From contig NZ_QLYX01000008.1 of NCBI RefSeq assembly GCF_003289645.1, positions 144,147-208,146 of the forward strand: DNA of 64,000 nt. The letters are read 5' to 3'. Below the pieces are notes generated by a model. It was not told where the DNA came from. It did not search any database and worked only from the letters and a program-made list of their open reading frames with translations. The stretch comes from Actinomadura craniellae. GTDB lineage: Bacteria; Actinomycetota; Actinomycetes; Streptosporangiales; Streptosporangiaceae. This document shows positions 43,834-51,770 of the stretch, piece by piece. Made by a program: the position numbers and the translations under genes. Each line of letters starts with the position of its first letter. The stretch's first letter is position 1.

Positions 43834-44039
43834 CAGGCGACGTCCTGGACGATCGTCAGGACCGGCGGGACTCCGAACTCCTCGATGATCAGGCTCACAG
43901 CCTCATACAGGTCGGCCACGGCCTCTTCGGGGGTGTCCCCGACGCCGTGCGCCCCTCCGCTGGGGAAGGAGGCGTGCGCACCCCAGGTGCCGTCCTCTTC
44001 CTGCTTCAGCTCGTAGGGGATCTGGACCATCTGCTTCAT
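43833..44039 (-). CDS. hicB: HicB-family antitoxin (orphaned)
   Basis: A 68-residue HicB protein: MVQIPYELKQEEDGTWGAHASFPSGGAHGVGDTPEEAVADLYEAV is the partial RNase-H-like fold of HicB antitoxins. It differs from the second copy at 50024-50230 at only a few residues. Its partner hicA is truncated, so it could still neutralise the HicA from the second locus. TGATG joins the two genes. Confidence 0.85.
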   Translation of the reverse strand: MKQMVQIPYELKQEEDGTWGAHASFPSGGAHGVGDTPEEAVADLYEAVSLIIEEFGVPPVLTIVQDVA

Positions 44040-44257
44040 GCCGCCGAATCTACGCTTCCGCCTCCCGGCACACCGGGCCTTGGCCGGGACGTAGATTGGC
44101 ATACGGGCAGGTGAGGCGGTGTGCGGTGATGTTGCTGTATTTCCCTGCTGCACAGCAGCCGTCTTGATCTGCGACAGAACCCTGCGTTTGAGGGCGCGAG
44201 CGTCCGTACTACGGAGAAAAGCTCAGCTATGTCGGTGGTCGACGGTAGGTTTCCTTC

Positions 44258-45463
44258 ATGTTGAAGAGGCTGTCGAATGTGGCGTGGGCCGGGTTGGAGC
44301 ACGCGTATGGGTCCGCGGCTGACGTTCCCGACCTCATCCGTGCGCTGCGGGCAGCCGACCCGCAGGCGCGTGAGCACGCGCGGCGGCAGCTGTACGGCAA
44401 CATTTTCCACCAGGGCACGCGATACGAGGCGAGCGCGTACGCCGCGCCGTTCCTGCTTGAGCTGCTGGCCGACCCGGCCACACCGGAACGGACCGCGATC
44501 CTGGAACTGTTGACATCGCTAGCGATCGGGTACGACGAGAGCTGGTTGCCCGACACGTTCCCCGTCACCTCCCATCGGCGGCGAGCCGTAGGTGGCGAGC
44601 AGGTACTGCAGGCGGCACCGGCCCCAACCGGTGACGAGGACGACGACAGCGGCTATCGGTACTGGGAGTCGCTGGACGAGCGGCAGCAGGAACAGATGTT
44701 CGCGCACATCGAGATCGCTGTATACGACGCGGTTCGTACCGGTGTACCGCTGTATCGCGACTTGCTGGCCGACGAAGATCCGCGGATGCGGGTAGCCGCC
44801 GCATATGCGCTGGCCTGGTTCGGCGAGGACGCCAGCGCCAGTGGCGGCCCGCTGACGTCTGCCGTCGGCGACCCTCAAGCGCCAGTGGCCGCCACGGCGT
44901 TGGTCGCACTCGGACTGATCGATACCGACGACCCAGTCGCCGCGCAGACCGTCCGTGCCGCGCTGACCGATAGCAGGGACCTCGTCCGCTGGGGTGCGGC
45001 CGTCGCGCTCGCCCGGATGCACGGCCCAGCCGCCGACGCGGCCGTGGCCACCGAGTTGCTGGCCTGGGCCGGCGGAGACATTCCAAGCCGCGCCGAAATC
45101 CCCTACCTTGAGGGCAACGTGGCCGGTTATGCCGGACTGGCGCTGCGTCAACTCGGCGATGCCCACGCCGAGTCCGCCTTTGACGCCCTCCTCGCCCGGA
45201 TCCCAGCGGTCAGCGGCCCAGAAGCCCTACCGGTTGTGGGCGAAGCCCTGCGTCGAGCGTTCCCAGCCGGACCAGTCACGACGGAAACCCGCTTCACCAC
45301 CCTGGACCGGCGGCAGCAACGTCTCCTGCTGGCTTTGGCCGCCTCCCCGGCGACCTGGGGGTGGAGGCAGTACAAGACATTCGGCAACTTCAGCATGATG
45401 CTCAGCTCCTATGGCCTGCCGCGCAACGTCGAAGCCATGAGTTCTTTCGTGGACGGTGGCTGA
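44258..45463 (+). CDS. HEAT-repeat protein in the accessory array
   Basis: A 401-residue alpha-solenoid. HEAT-like helix pairs are clear: DPRMRVAAAYALAWFGEDA, DPQAPVAATALVALGLIDTDD and DSRDLVRWGAAVALARMHG. The N-terminal HQGTRYEASAYAAPFLLELLADP is shared with the chromosomal protein at 31926-32711. It is one of few plus-strand genes in the array. It has no enzymatic motif and is probably a protein-binding scaffold. Confidence 0.72.
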   Translation: MLKRLSNVAWAGLEHAYGSAADVPDLIRALRAADPQAREHARRQLYGNIFHQGTRYEASAYAAPFLLELLADPATPERTAILELLTSLAIGYDESWLPDTFPVTSHRRRAVGGEQVLQAAPAPTGDEDDDSGYRYWESLDERQQEQMFAHIEIAVYDAVRTGVPLYRDLLADEDPRMRVAAAYALAWFGEDASASGGPLTSAVGDPQAPVAATALVALGLIDTDDPVAAQTVRAALTDSRDLVRWGAAVALARMHGPAADAAVATELLAWAGGDIPSRAEIPYLEGNVAGYAGLALRQLGDAHAESAFDALLARIPAVSGPEALPVVGEALRRAFPAGPVTTETRFTTLDRRQQRLLLALAASPATWGWRQYKTFGNFSMMLSSYGLPRNVEAMSSFVDGG

Positions 45464-45810
45464 GTGCGCCTGCAATATCCGGATTGCGGCAGAAACGTGC
45501 ATCTCCCTGATGCCAAGCGGTCCCGCAGGGGGAAGCTCACCCCCACGGAACCGGACAACCTGCGCCGAAGCTGGGACAGTATGTGCTCAGCGGCCGGCCT
45601 GGAAGGCATGCGACTGCACACACCTGCGCCTTGCTGTTGCCAGCCCTCGGAGCCCCGCCGCACGTCGTCCGGGAGATCGCCGAGCACAGCGACATCGGCG
45701 TGACCATGACCATCTACGCTCCCCGCGTCGCTGGAGGAGAAGCGGGCCGCGTTGCGGAAGCTGGGGGCGCCCTCGACTGAGGACGTTGCCGTCAGCGTTG
45801 CCGTCAAAAC
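45464..45810 (+). pseudogene. Tyrosine integrase C-terminus, multiply frameshifted
   Basis: The remains of an integrase C-terminal domain in three frames: KLTPTEPDNLRRSWDSMCSA and GLEGMRLH, then HTCALLLPALGAPPHVVREI and EHSDIGVTMTIYA, then SLEEKRAALRKLG and the tail DVAVSVAVK. The catalytic HxxR segment is damaged by a deletion (LHT replaces an expected LHDLRHT), and no N-terminal half is present. It points into att copy 2, as an integrase gene next to its own attachment site would. The tail codons are the arm-like repeats. Confidence 0.82.
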
Positions 45811-46003
45811 GCCCCGGGCCTGCTGGCTCCGGGGCGTTCTGGCTGTTCAGGGGCGGTGGGCAGGGGCGGGGTCGAACCGCCGACCTTCCGCTTTTCAGGA
45901 GTAGCGGACGGGCTGCCCTGGGCCGGATTCCCGAGGTGGGGCGGTGGTTGGTGTGTGCCGGTGGTCGTGGTTGGTGGCTGTTGTTGCTGTCACCGTTGCT
46001 GTC
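45785..46003 (-). repeat. tRNA-Phe 3'-half att copy 2
   Basis: Left arm pair GTTGCCGTC at 45785-45793 and 45797-45805; hairpin AACGCCCCGG/CCGGGGCGTT (45808-45838); 44-bp core 45855-45898; conserved right flank; right arm pair GTTGCTGTC at 45983-45991 and 45995-46003. On the minus strand the core reads as tRNA-Phe from the CTGAAAA anticodon loop through variable loop, T-arm and acceptor end. Confidence 0.85.
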
Positions 46004-46023
46004 GGTGCGGGCTTCTTCAGTGT

Positions 46024-46353
46024 TTAGGCGACCTTGACCGAGTGGGGGCCGACGCTGATGGTGATGTCGAGGTGTCCGCCGAGGGCGGCCGCGTAGGCGC
46101 GGAGGGTTTCCAGTTCCATGGCTTCGATGTCGCCGTTTTCGATCTGGGAGATGCGGGACTGGGAGACGCCGAGGACCTGGGCGATCTCTTTTTGGGTCTT
46201 GCCGATGGCCTTGCGGAGTTCCTTGAGGTGGTGGCCGGCGACATAGGCGTCGAGTTCGGCGCGGGCCTGGGCCTGCCGTTCGGGGTCGGCCAGTTCGGGG
46301 TGGCGGCGGTGGGCTTCGGCCTTGATGTCCTGCCAGCGGCGTCCGGTGCTCAT
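46024..46353 (-). CDS. XRE-family antitoxin, HigA-like
   Basis: A 109-residue protein with a C-terminal Xre helix-turn-helix (LKELRKAIGKTQKEIAQVLGVSQSRISQIENGDIEAMELETLRAYAAALG) and a helical N-terminal region (PELADPERQAQARAELDAYVAG). It begins inside the stop of the upstream toxin gene (ATGA at 46350-46353), the toxin-first order of HigBA modules. Its stop lies 20 bp from the right arm pair of att copy 2. Confidence 0.85.
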   Translation of the reverse strand: MSTGRRWQDIKAEAHRRHPELADPERQAQARAELDAYVAGHHLKELRKAIGKTQKEIAQVLGVSQSRISQIENGDIEAMELETLRAYAAALGGHLDITISVGPHSVKVA

Positions 46354-46724
46354 CGTCCGGCCTCCTTGTCCTTGCTTGCCCGGTATTCGGCGTAGCGTGC
46401 TTCGGCCAGCGGGATCGCCTCGTCGTACCAACGGGACCACTGCCCGGCCTTGTCACCTGCGACCAGGAAGATCGCGGCACGGTCGGGGTCGAAGACGAAC
46501 AGCATGCGGATCTCGGACCGGCCCCGGGAACCCGGCCGCAGCTCCTGGAGATTGCGCAGCTCGCTGTGCTCCAACGTGTCGACGAGCGGCCGTCCCAACG
46601 TCGGCCCCACAGCGGCCAGCCGGTCGATCGCCTGCTCGATCAGCGCGGCGGTGCGCACGTCGGACTCACGCAGCTTGAGGAACCAGCTCTCGACCGGTTC
46701 AAGAAGGATGACGTCCCAGACCAC
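46350..46724 (-). CDS. RelE/HigB-family toxin
   Basis: A 124-residue toxin of the HigB/phage Gp49-like group: VESWFLKLRESDVRTAALIEQAIDRLAAVGPTLGRPLVDTLEHSELRNLQELRPGSRGRSEIRMLFVFDPDRAAIFLVAGDK. Members cut mRNA at the ribosome. The start is a GTG at 46724. It overlaps its antitoxin gene and forms an autoregulated pair with it. Confidence 0.85.
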   Translation of the reverse strand: MVWDVILLEPVESWFLKLRESDVRTAALIEQAIDRLAAVGPTLGRPLVDTLEHSELRNLQELRPGSRGRSEIRMLFVFDPDRAAIFLVAGDKAGQWSRWYDEAIPLAEARYAEYRASKDKEAGR

Positions 46725-46816
46725 TCCGCAAATATAACCCGTGACTCATATCGCTCGGTTCGGTTCTGTGACAGGCTCTGCTTCACCGCCGACCGTCCGC
46801 TCACGATCTTGACGCG

Positions 46817-47025
46817 GTTGCTGTCAACAAAGACGCCCCGGGCCTGGTGGCTCCGGGGCGTTCTGGCTGTTCAGGGTTGGTGGGCAGGGGTGGGGTCGAA
46901 CCGCCGACCTTCCGCTTTTCAGAAGTGACAACCCCCTGCCGCCGGTCCGTCTGCCGAGGTCGGACGGTGCTGGGCGTGTACTGACGGTCGTCGGCGTGCG
47001 GGGCATTGTCGTCACTGTTATCGTC
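46817..47025 (-). repeat. tRNA-Phe 3'-half att copy 3
   Basis: Left arm GTTGCTGTC (46817-46825), hairpin (46833-46861), 44-bp core 46879-46922, then a right flank that is unlike the other copies in sequence. The right arm pair (ATTGTCGTC 47005-47013, GTTATCGTC 47017-47025) keeps the same 12-bp period and 82-bp distance. Confidence 0.8.
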
Positions 47026-48114
47026 AGCTGAAGCCAGCTTGACTTCGCATCCCATGGTCGTTTGTGTCTCGCCGGCTCGTCCAACCCTCTGGTAGGTGAG
47101 CACCGCCCTGTGAGCAGGTATGGGACGCGACATCTGGCTCCGGCACGCTACAAAGTCTTGGCGATCAAGAGCTCTCGACCCCGGCTGCTGGGTTAGCCAT
47201 AAGCCCGAGGAACGGAAGCGGGACGATGGTAGAAACCCCTGGCCTGAAGTACATAACGACCCGAGGAAATCATCCGGTACATCAGCTTGGGAAAACCAAC
47301 ACAGGCAGGTAGCTGAACATGACTGACCCTGGCGATACAGAACAGGTCCTGAGGCTGACCACCCGCTGCCCCTCCTGGGTCGTGCCTTCTTTCTTGCGGT
47401 AGTTAGCTAGTTAGTAACTACGGCTTGAGCTCCTGGCTCTGCTTAGAGGCTAGGGTCAGCAGTCAGCTCAGGACGAAGCAGGTGGGAAGCGCGTAAGTGT
47501 CGACGGCTCTAGTCAGCTTCGTTAGCTTAGACTTTCGGGATTGGTTGTTCATCACCACCGTTGGTGACGATGTTGACCTTCCATCCGGCCACCTGTAGTC
47601 GTGTCAGTAGCACATCGCCTTACTGCGCCAGTGAACCAGATGGGACGTACGTCGCTGGCAGCGTCTCTATAGTTCCTCGACCGTGCCTGGTCGGGACGAA
47701 GTGTTCGCCGTACCTTGCCAAGAATTCCTCACGCTACGGATGCCCTCGGCGCTTAGGCCCGGACAATCAATTAACTGCCTGGCATCCAAGCCTGCGATCG
47801 TGGTTCCGGATCGAAGAGGCGAGCCGTTATCCAGTTGGGATTCTATGACGAGGCTGGTCCTCCTGGCGACCACCGAAGGCCATGGTCATTGCTCCTCAGT
47901 GTACGTACTGCTGAGTAGCGAACGAGGCTGAGAGCCGTGGTGGTGTTTGCTAAGCCTCTCTAATACCGGGGAGTAAGTAAGTTATTCATGAGTCCGGAGG
48001 GGCAGGGCTCTCATCCTGAGTGATCAGCACAGGCGAGGGGGCGAGTGCTTGTGCTGCATGCATTACATGTATCTACCGACCTCCTCTTGGTCATGCATTC
48101 AACTAGCTAACTAA
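47026..48114. other. Low-GC stretch without a convincing gene
   Basis: About 1.1 kb with clearly lower GC than its surroundings, stop codons in all frames and AT-rich short repeats such as TTAGCTAGTTAGTAACTA near 47402-47420 and AACTAGCTAACTAA at 48101-48114. Two short open frames (near 47561-47848 plus and 47667-47873 minus) have no recognisable family and no ribosome binding site. An IS5-type element is inserted at its right end. It may be decayed foreign DNA or hold an uncharacterised RNA. Confidence 0.5.
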
Positions 48115-48978
48115 GAGCGTGTCCTATGTGGTGATTGCTCGTTGATCTTGGTGTGCCAGGTGGACAGTGGAGCTGGATCGTCCCCGAGGGGTTGTGGGAG
48201 GTCGTGCGGCCGTTGCTGCCGCCGGCCAGGGTGCGTCCGCAGGGTGGTGGGACGGTGAACATCGATGATGGGGCGGTGTTCGCGGCGATCATGTACGTGC
48301 TGGTCAGCGGGTGGGCCTGGCGGCATCTGCCGCCGTGTTTCGGTGCGTCGAAGTCCACTGTGCATCGCCGGTTCTTGATCTGGTCGCGGGCCGGGGTGTG
48401 GGGCCGGCTGCACCAGGTGCTGCTGGATCGGTTGGCCGATGAGGATCTGCTCGATCTGTTCCGTGCCGTGCTCGACTCGGTGCACGTGCGGGCCAAAAGG
48501 GGGGGGCGAGCACACCGGCCCGAGCCCCGTGGGCCGGGGCAAACCCGGCTCCAAGCTGCATGTCCTGTCCGACCGGCGGGGCTTGCTCCTCGTCGTTGGC
48601 ATCTCAACCGGCAACGTCCACGACAGCCAGGGTCTGAAGCCGATGATCGACGGCCATATGAGACACGCCTTCGAGAAAGGTCCAAAGCGGCGTATTGGCA
48701 AGCTGTATGCCGATAAGGCCTATGACATTCCTGAGCTGCGGCGATGGCTGGCACGGCAGCGGATCAAACCCCGGATCGCCCGCAAGGGAATCGAGCCCGA
48801 TGACCGCCTCGGGCGACACCGATGGGTCATCGAACGCACCCTGGCCTGGCTGACCGGCTACCGCCGCCTGACCCTCCGCTACGAACGCCACCCAGCCAAC
48901 TACCTGGCCTTTCTCGGCTTGGCCGCAGCGCTTGTGTGCCATAAACGGCTCATCCGACTCACCACATAGGACACGCTC
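48115..48978 (+). mobile_element. IS5-family insertion sequence
   Basis: The ends carry perfect inverted repeats of 20 bp beginning GAGCGTGTCCTATGTGGTGA on the left and its complement ending at 48978. Direct TAA on both sides (48112-48114 and 48979-48981) fits a 3-bp TNA target duplication. The 864-bp size and the two-frame transposase fit the IS427 group of IS5. Intact ends suggest recent insertion. Confidence 0.85.
48153..48969 (+). CDS. IS5-family transposase, two overlapping frames
   Basis: The first frame (from GTG 48153) encodes WSWIVPEGLWEVVRPLLPP and DGAVFAAIMYVLVSGWAWRHLPP, the IS5 N-terminal domain, and reaches the DSVHVRAK part of the DDE domain. The second continues with GKPGSKLHVLSDRRGLLL, ADKAYD and GRHRWVIERTLAWL through YERHPANYLAFLGLA. 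The frames meet at A4G8 (48495-48506), where one skipped base joins them. Programmed frameshifting or slippage is normal for this IS group, but a G insertion that inactivates the gene cannot be excluded. Confidence 0.82.
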
Positions 48979-49203
48979 TAAGCCTGCTTCACCCCATCGC
49001 TGCTGTCTTCCGGGACCCGACGTCGCCAGGTTGGGCCCTATACGCCGCCCCTGGCGCCTTGAGCGCACAGCAGGTCCACCCGCCCACCCAAGCAAGGGCC
49101 GCATTGTACCGATTTGCATGCCATGTGTCAAAATGCTACATTGCATAATGCTAGGTTGCACCAAAGAGGGTGTGGAGAGAAGCAGCGCAAGAAAGAAGAA
49201 AGA

Positions 49204-49235
49204 AGCGGCTCCCCTGAACCACCAGGAGAGCCGCT
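49204..49235 (+). promoter_or_regulatory. Leader hairpin before a small membrane-protein gene
   Basis: AGCGGCTC (49204-49211) and GAGCCGCT (49228-49235) form a perfect 8-bp stem with a 16-nt loop, 55 bp before the ATG at 49291. It follows a purine-rich tract (49178-49203). It could be a terminator for upstream transcription or an attenuator. The rest of 48979-49290 shows no gene. Confidence 0.45.
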
Positions 49236-49290
49236 GAAGACCCGTGCCCCTCAAGACATCCACACGATGCGAGAACAGGAGTCCCTGCAG

Positions 49291-49494
49291 ATGAGACTAC
49301 GCTCAAACCGCCTTGACGAGGCATCCCCCCCGGCCCCTCCGGGAGATGGCCCACTGATGTCTCTGCGAGCGGTCGTACTGCTCACCATCGCGGGTAGCGT
49401 CGCCAGTCTGACGATCTTCTTCCCCGAAGTCGCTATCCCGATCGGCGTCGGCGTCGGCATCCTCACCTTGCTCCACAAGGTGACCGGAAGCTAA
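49291..49494 (+). CDS. Small single-helix membrane protein
   Basis: A 67-residue protein with a hydrophilic N-terminus (MRLRSNRLDEASPPAPPGDG) and one hydrophobic stretch (about 24-60: LRAVVLLTIAGSVASLTIFF and IPIGVGVGILTLL). The ATG at 49291 has an AGGAG ten bases upstream; an ATG at 49267 would add 8 residues. A strong terminator follows. I do not recognise it. Type I toxin-like or phage-like small membrane proteins look similar, but that is only a possibility. Confidence 0.5.
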   Translation: MRLRSNRLDEASPPAPPGDGPLMSLRAVVLLTIAGSVASLTIFFPEVAIPIGVGVGILTLLHKVTGS

Positions 49495-49510
49495 CGAAAG
49501 CGTGCAGTAA

Positions 49511-49549
49511 GGGCCGGGCGTCTCGTCACTAGAGCGAGACACCCGGCCC
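49511..49549 (+). terminator. Terminator after the small membrane-protein gene
   Basis: A 15-bp stem with one mismatch (GGGCCGGGCGTCTCG 49511-49525, CGAGACACCCGGCCC 49535-49549) and a 9-nt loop, 16 bp after the stop. Very stable; no U-tract. Confidence 0.75.
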
Positions 49550-49631
49550 CGAGATCAAACTTTCAGAGAAATTACTCTCACTGCCGGCGAGCCGCGGCTA
49601 GCAGCAACTTCACCCGAGCCCTCTCACGTGT

Positions 49632-49780
49632 AGTGGACCGGGGCGGGGTCGAACCGCTGACCTTCCGCTTTTCAGGAGTAGCGGACGGGCTGCCCTGGGC
49701 CGGATTCCCGAGGTGGGGCGGTGGTCGGTGTGTGCCGGTGGTCGTGGTTGGTGGCCGCTGTTGCTGTCACCGTTGCTGTC
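49632..49780 (-). repeat. tRNA-Phe 3'-half att copy 4
   Basis: The core (49632-49675) has changed bases at its acceptor end and one in the T-stem, and lacks the adjacent terminator hairpin and left arm. The right flank and right arm pair (GTTGCTGTC 49760-49768 and 49772-49780) are conserved at the standard 84-bp distance. Confidence 0.78.
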
Positions 49781-49799
49781 AGCTTGGGCCGGTGGTTCG

Positions 49800-50024
49800 T
49801 TAGAGCAGGGCGATGAACTCGGCGACCGACAGGCCGGCGTCGCGGATGATCCGGCGGAGCGTGCCAGGCGGAAGGTCCTTGCCCTGGTGGACGGGGACGA
49901 CGGTGAAGCGGCCTTCGGGGCTGCGCATCATGTGGTGGCTGCCCTTGACGCGGGTCAGTGCGAAGCCGGCCTTCTCCAGTGCCTTGATCACTTCCGCGCC
50001 GGAGACCACGGGCAGTGGTGGCAT
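49800..50024 (-). CDS. hicA: HicA-family mRNA interferase toxin
   Basis: A 74-residue HicA with the complete double-stranded-RNA-binding-like fold: SGAEVIKALEKAGFALTRVKGSHHMMRSPEG, where the GSHH histidine is catalytic, then VVPVHQGKDLPPGTLRRIIRDAGLS. It follows hicB with a TGATG overlap, so it is made with its antitoxin. Its stop is 20 bp from the right arm pair of att copy 4. Confidence 0.93.
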   Translation of the reverse strand: MPPLPVVSGAEVIKALEKAGFALTRVKGSHHMMRSPEGRFTVVPVHQGKDLPPGTLRRIIRDAGLSVAEFIALL

Positions 50025-50230
50025 CAGGCGACGTCCTGGACGATCGTCAGGACCGGCGGGACGCCGAACTCCTCGATGACCAGGCTCACGGCCTCATAAA
50101 GGTCGGCGACGGCCTCTTCGGGAGTGTCCCCGACACCGTGTGCCCCTCCGCTGGGGAAGGAAGCGTGCGCACCCCAGGTGCCGTCCTCTTCCTGTTCCAG
50201 CTCGTAGGGGATCTGGACCATCTGCTTCAT
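50024..50230 (-). CDS. hicB: HicB-family antitoxin
   Basis: A 68-residue HicB: MVQIPYELEQEEDGTWGAHASFPSGGAHGVGDTPEEAV with no separate DNA-binding domain. It is the first gene of the pair and near identical to the orphan copy at 43833-44039, including non-coding sequence around the start, so one locus is a duplicate of the other. Confidence 0.92.
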   Translation of the reverse strand: MKQMVQIPYELEQEEDGTWGAHASFPSGGAHGVGDTPEEAVADLYEAVSLVIEEFGVPPVLTIVQDVA

Positions 50231-50346
50231 GCCGCCGAGTCTACGCTTCCGCCTTCTGGCGCACCGGCCCTTGGCCGCAGCCCACGCTCACCGCACCGGG
50301 GCTCCCAGAAGCCAGACGTGACCGTCCACTGGCCGAACTCATTGCT

Positions 50347-50490
50347 GTTGCTGTCAACGAAAAGACCCCGGACGGTGATCGCTCGGGGTCTTTTGGCTGT
50401 TCAGGGATGGTGGGCAGGGGCGGGGTCGAACCGCCGACCTTCCGCTTTTCAGTTGTCAGTGTGTGGGGGCGTTGTCGTCAGGGTTGTCGT
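50347..50490 (-). repeat. tRNA-Phe 3'-half att copy 5
   Basis: Left arm GTTGCTGTC (50347-50355), hairpin AAAGACCCCG/CGGGGTCTTT (50361-50393), 44-bp core 50409-50452. The right arm pair GTTGTCGTC (50470-50478, 50482-50490) is only 17 bp from the core because the usual 84-bp flank is missing; the pair sits inside the next gene's 3' end. Confidence 0.8.
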
Positions 50491-50737
50491 CACGTTGTGC
50501 GTGCTTGGCCTGGTTGCGTCGGCGGCGTTCGTGCCGGGTGTGCTGGCCGGCGCGGGATCGTTGGGCGCGGTCGATGAGGACCACGAGGGGGTCGGAGGAG
50601 TGTTCATAGAGTTCGACTTCGAAGGGGTCGTGGTCGTGTTCGATAAGTCGGCCGAGGGCAGCTCGGTCCTGCTCGACGGTGACCCGGCGACGGATTTCTT
50701 CCCGCCACGCTCTGCCGCTGGCCTCAGCCTCGTCCAC
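50456..50737 (-). CDS. Small hydrophilic protein of unknown function
   Basis: A 93-residue frame from GTG 50737 with an acidic/basic helical composition (DEAEASGRAWREEIRRRVTV, DPFEVELYEH, DPLVVLIDRAQRSRAG) and an Arg/His-rich tail. Its last residues (DDNPDDN) are encoded by the att arm repeats. There is no good ribosome binding site, so the gene is tentative. It may be a fragment. Positions 50738-51029 hold no other gene that I can see. Confidence 0.35.
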   Translation of the reverse strand: MDEAEASGRAWREEIRRRVTVEQDRAALGRLIEHDHDPFEVELYEHSSDPLVVLIDRAQRSRAGQHTRHERRRRNQAKHAQRDDNPDDNAPTH

Positions 50738-51029
50738 GCTTCGAACGTACCGCGTGTCATTCCGGAGTGTCTGCCTCGTGAACGGCGAGGAGTGGTGATG
50801 AAGTGTTTCACGTGGGTGGGTGCTCTGGTCTGCGGGAGCAGGGGCCGAGCATCTCATTAGTCGGGAGCCCCCAGCCCCGAACGGTGCCTAGCCACCCACG
50901 GCGACCGTCTTGAATTCAGCTTGGGAACCCTTCGGCGCTTCCGGGATCAGGCCGTTGGTCTGCCGATCCTGCCGTCTGCGAGTGACCTCTGGTGACCTTC
51001 GTTCATTCTGTCTGATGGCACGGCTCTGT

Positions 51030-51323
51030 TCAGGCTGCGGCGTGTGGGCTGATGCCGATGACGAGTTCGGCGTCGAGTGCGTGGGCGAGTCTGTCGAGGA
51101 CGGGGATGGTGGGTACTGCGGCGCCGGCTTCGAGTCTGGAGAGGGCCGGCTGGGTCATGCCTGCTCGCTTGGCGAGTTCAGTCTGGGAGAAGCCGAGCGC
51201 CAGGCGGCGGTCCCGTACTGCCCTGCCGATGGCGATGGCGCGCTTGGCTTCTTCGTATCCTGCGCGGACTTCGGTGTTGTCACGGTGGCGACGGCCGAGG
51301 TTCCACTGTGCGTGTTCGCTCAT
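51030..51323 (-). CDS. XRE-family antitoxin
   Basis: A 97-residue protein with a clear Xre helix-turn-helix (IGRAVRDRRLALGFSQTELAKRAGMTQPALSRLEAGAAVPTIPVLDRLAHAL) in its C-terminal two thirds. It lies 2 bp after the end of a frameshifted RelE-type toxin gene, in the toxin-first HigBA order. With the toxin broken it may be a solitary repressor. Confidence 0.85.
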   Translation of the reverse strand: MSEHAQWNLGRRHRDNTEVRAGYEEAKRAIAIGRAVRDRRLALGFSQTELAKRAGMTQPALSRLEAGAAVPTIPVLDRLAHALDAELVIGISPHAAA

Positions 51324-51325
51324 GG

Positions 51326-51686
51326 TCAGGCCTCCCTCGTGTATGTGCGTCGGGCGTGATCGTGCTCGGCCTCGCAGGCCTTCTGGGCCCGTTTGGCCCG
51401 TTCGACCTCGGCGACTTCCTTATTGCGGGTCTTTCTGAAGACGGTGAGCAGGATGGCCCGTCTGCCCGGTGCGAGCCAATATGACACGCGCATGTCGAGC
51501 GGATGCAATGGGATGCGCAGTTCCCCGGACCCTGTCGCCGAGGTGTCGGGAGTACGGCTCGCCTAACGTCGCCGCTTCCTCCGCGAGGATCTCGGCGTAC
51601 GCCAGGACCCGGCCGTACTCCCGATCGTTCAGGGAGTCCAGCCATGCCTCGACCTCGGGCTCAAGCTCGATGACATACAGGTCCAT
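51326..51686 (-). pseudogene. RelE/HigB-type toxin with one frameshift
   Basis: From ATG 51686 the frame reads MDLYVIELEPEVEAWLDSL through GEPYSRHLGDRVR; the toxin fold then continues one frame over as ELRIPLHPLDMRVSYWLAPG and RRAILLTVFRKTRNKEVAE to the stop at 51326. One extra G in a run of four (51523-51526) explains the break; removing it restores one 120-residue toxin. As read, the unshifted frame ends at 51420 with an unrelated tail. Confidence 0.85.
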
Positions 51687-51770
51687 GCATCCAACGCTAT
51701 ATGCATCTCAAGGCATGGCGCTACCCCGCCCGGATAAGCCGGTTGCACGATCGCCCACATCCGCCGCCAC

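Noticed and set aside
47561..47873. Two opposed short open frames in the low-GC stretch
   Set aside because: No ribosome binding site, no recognisable family and frequent stops nearby.
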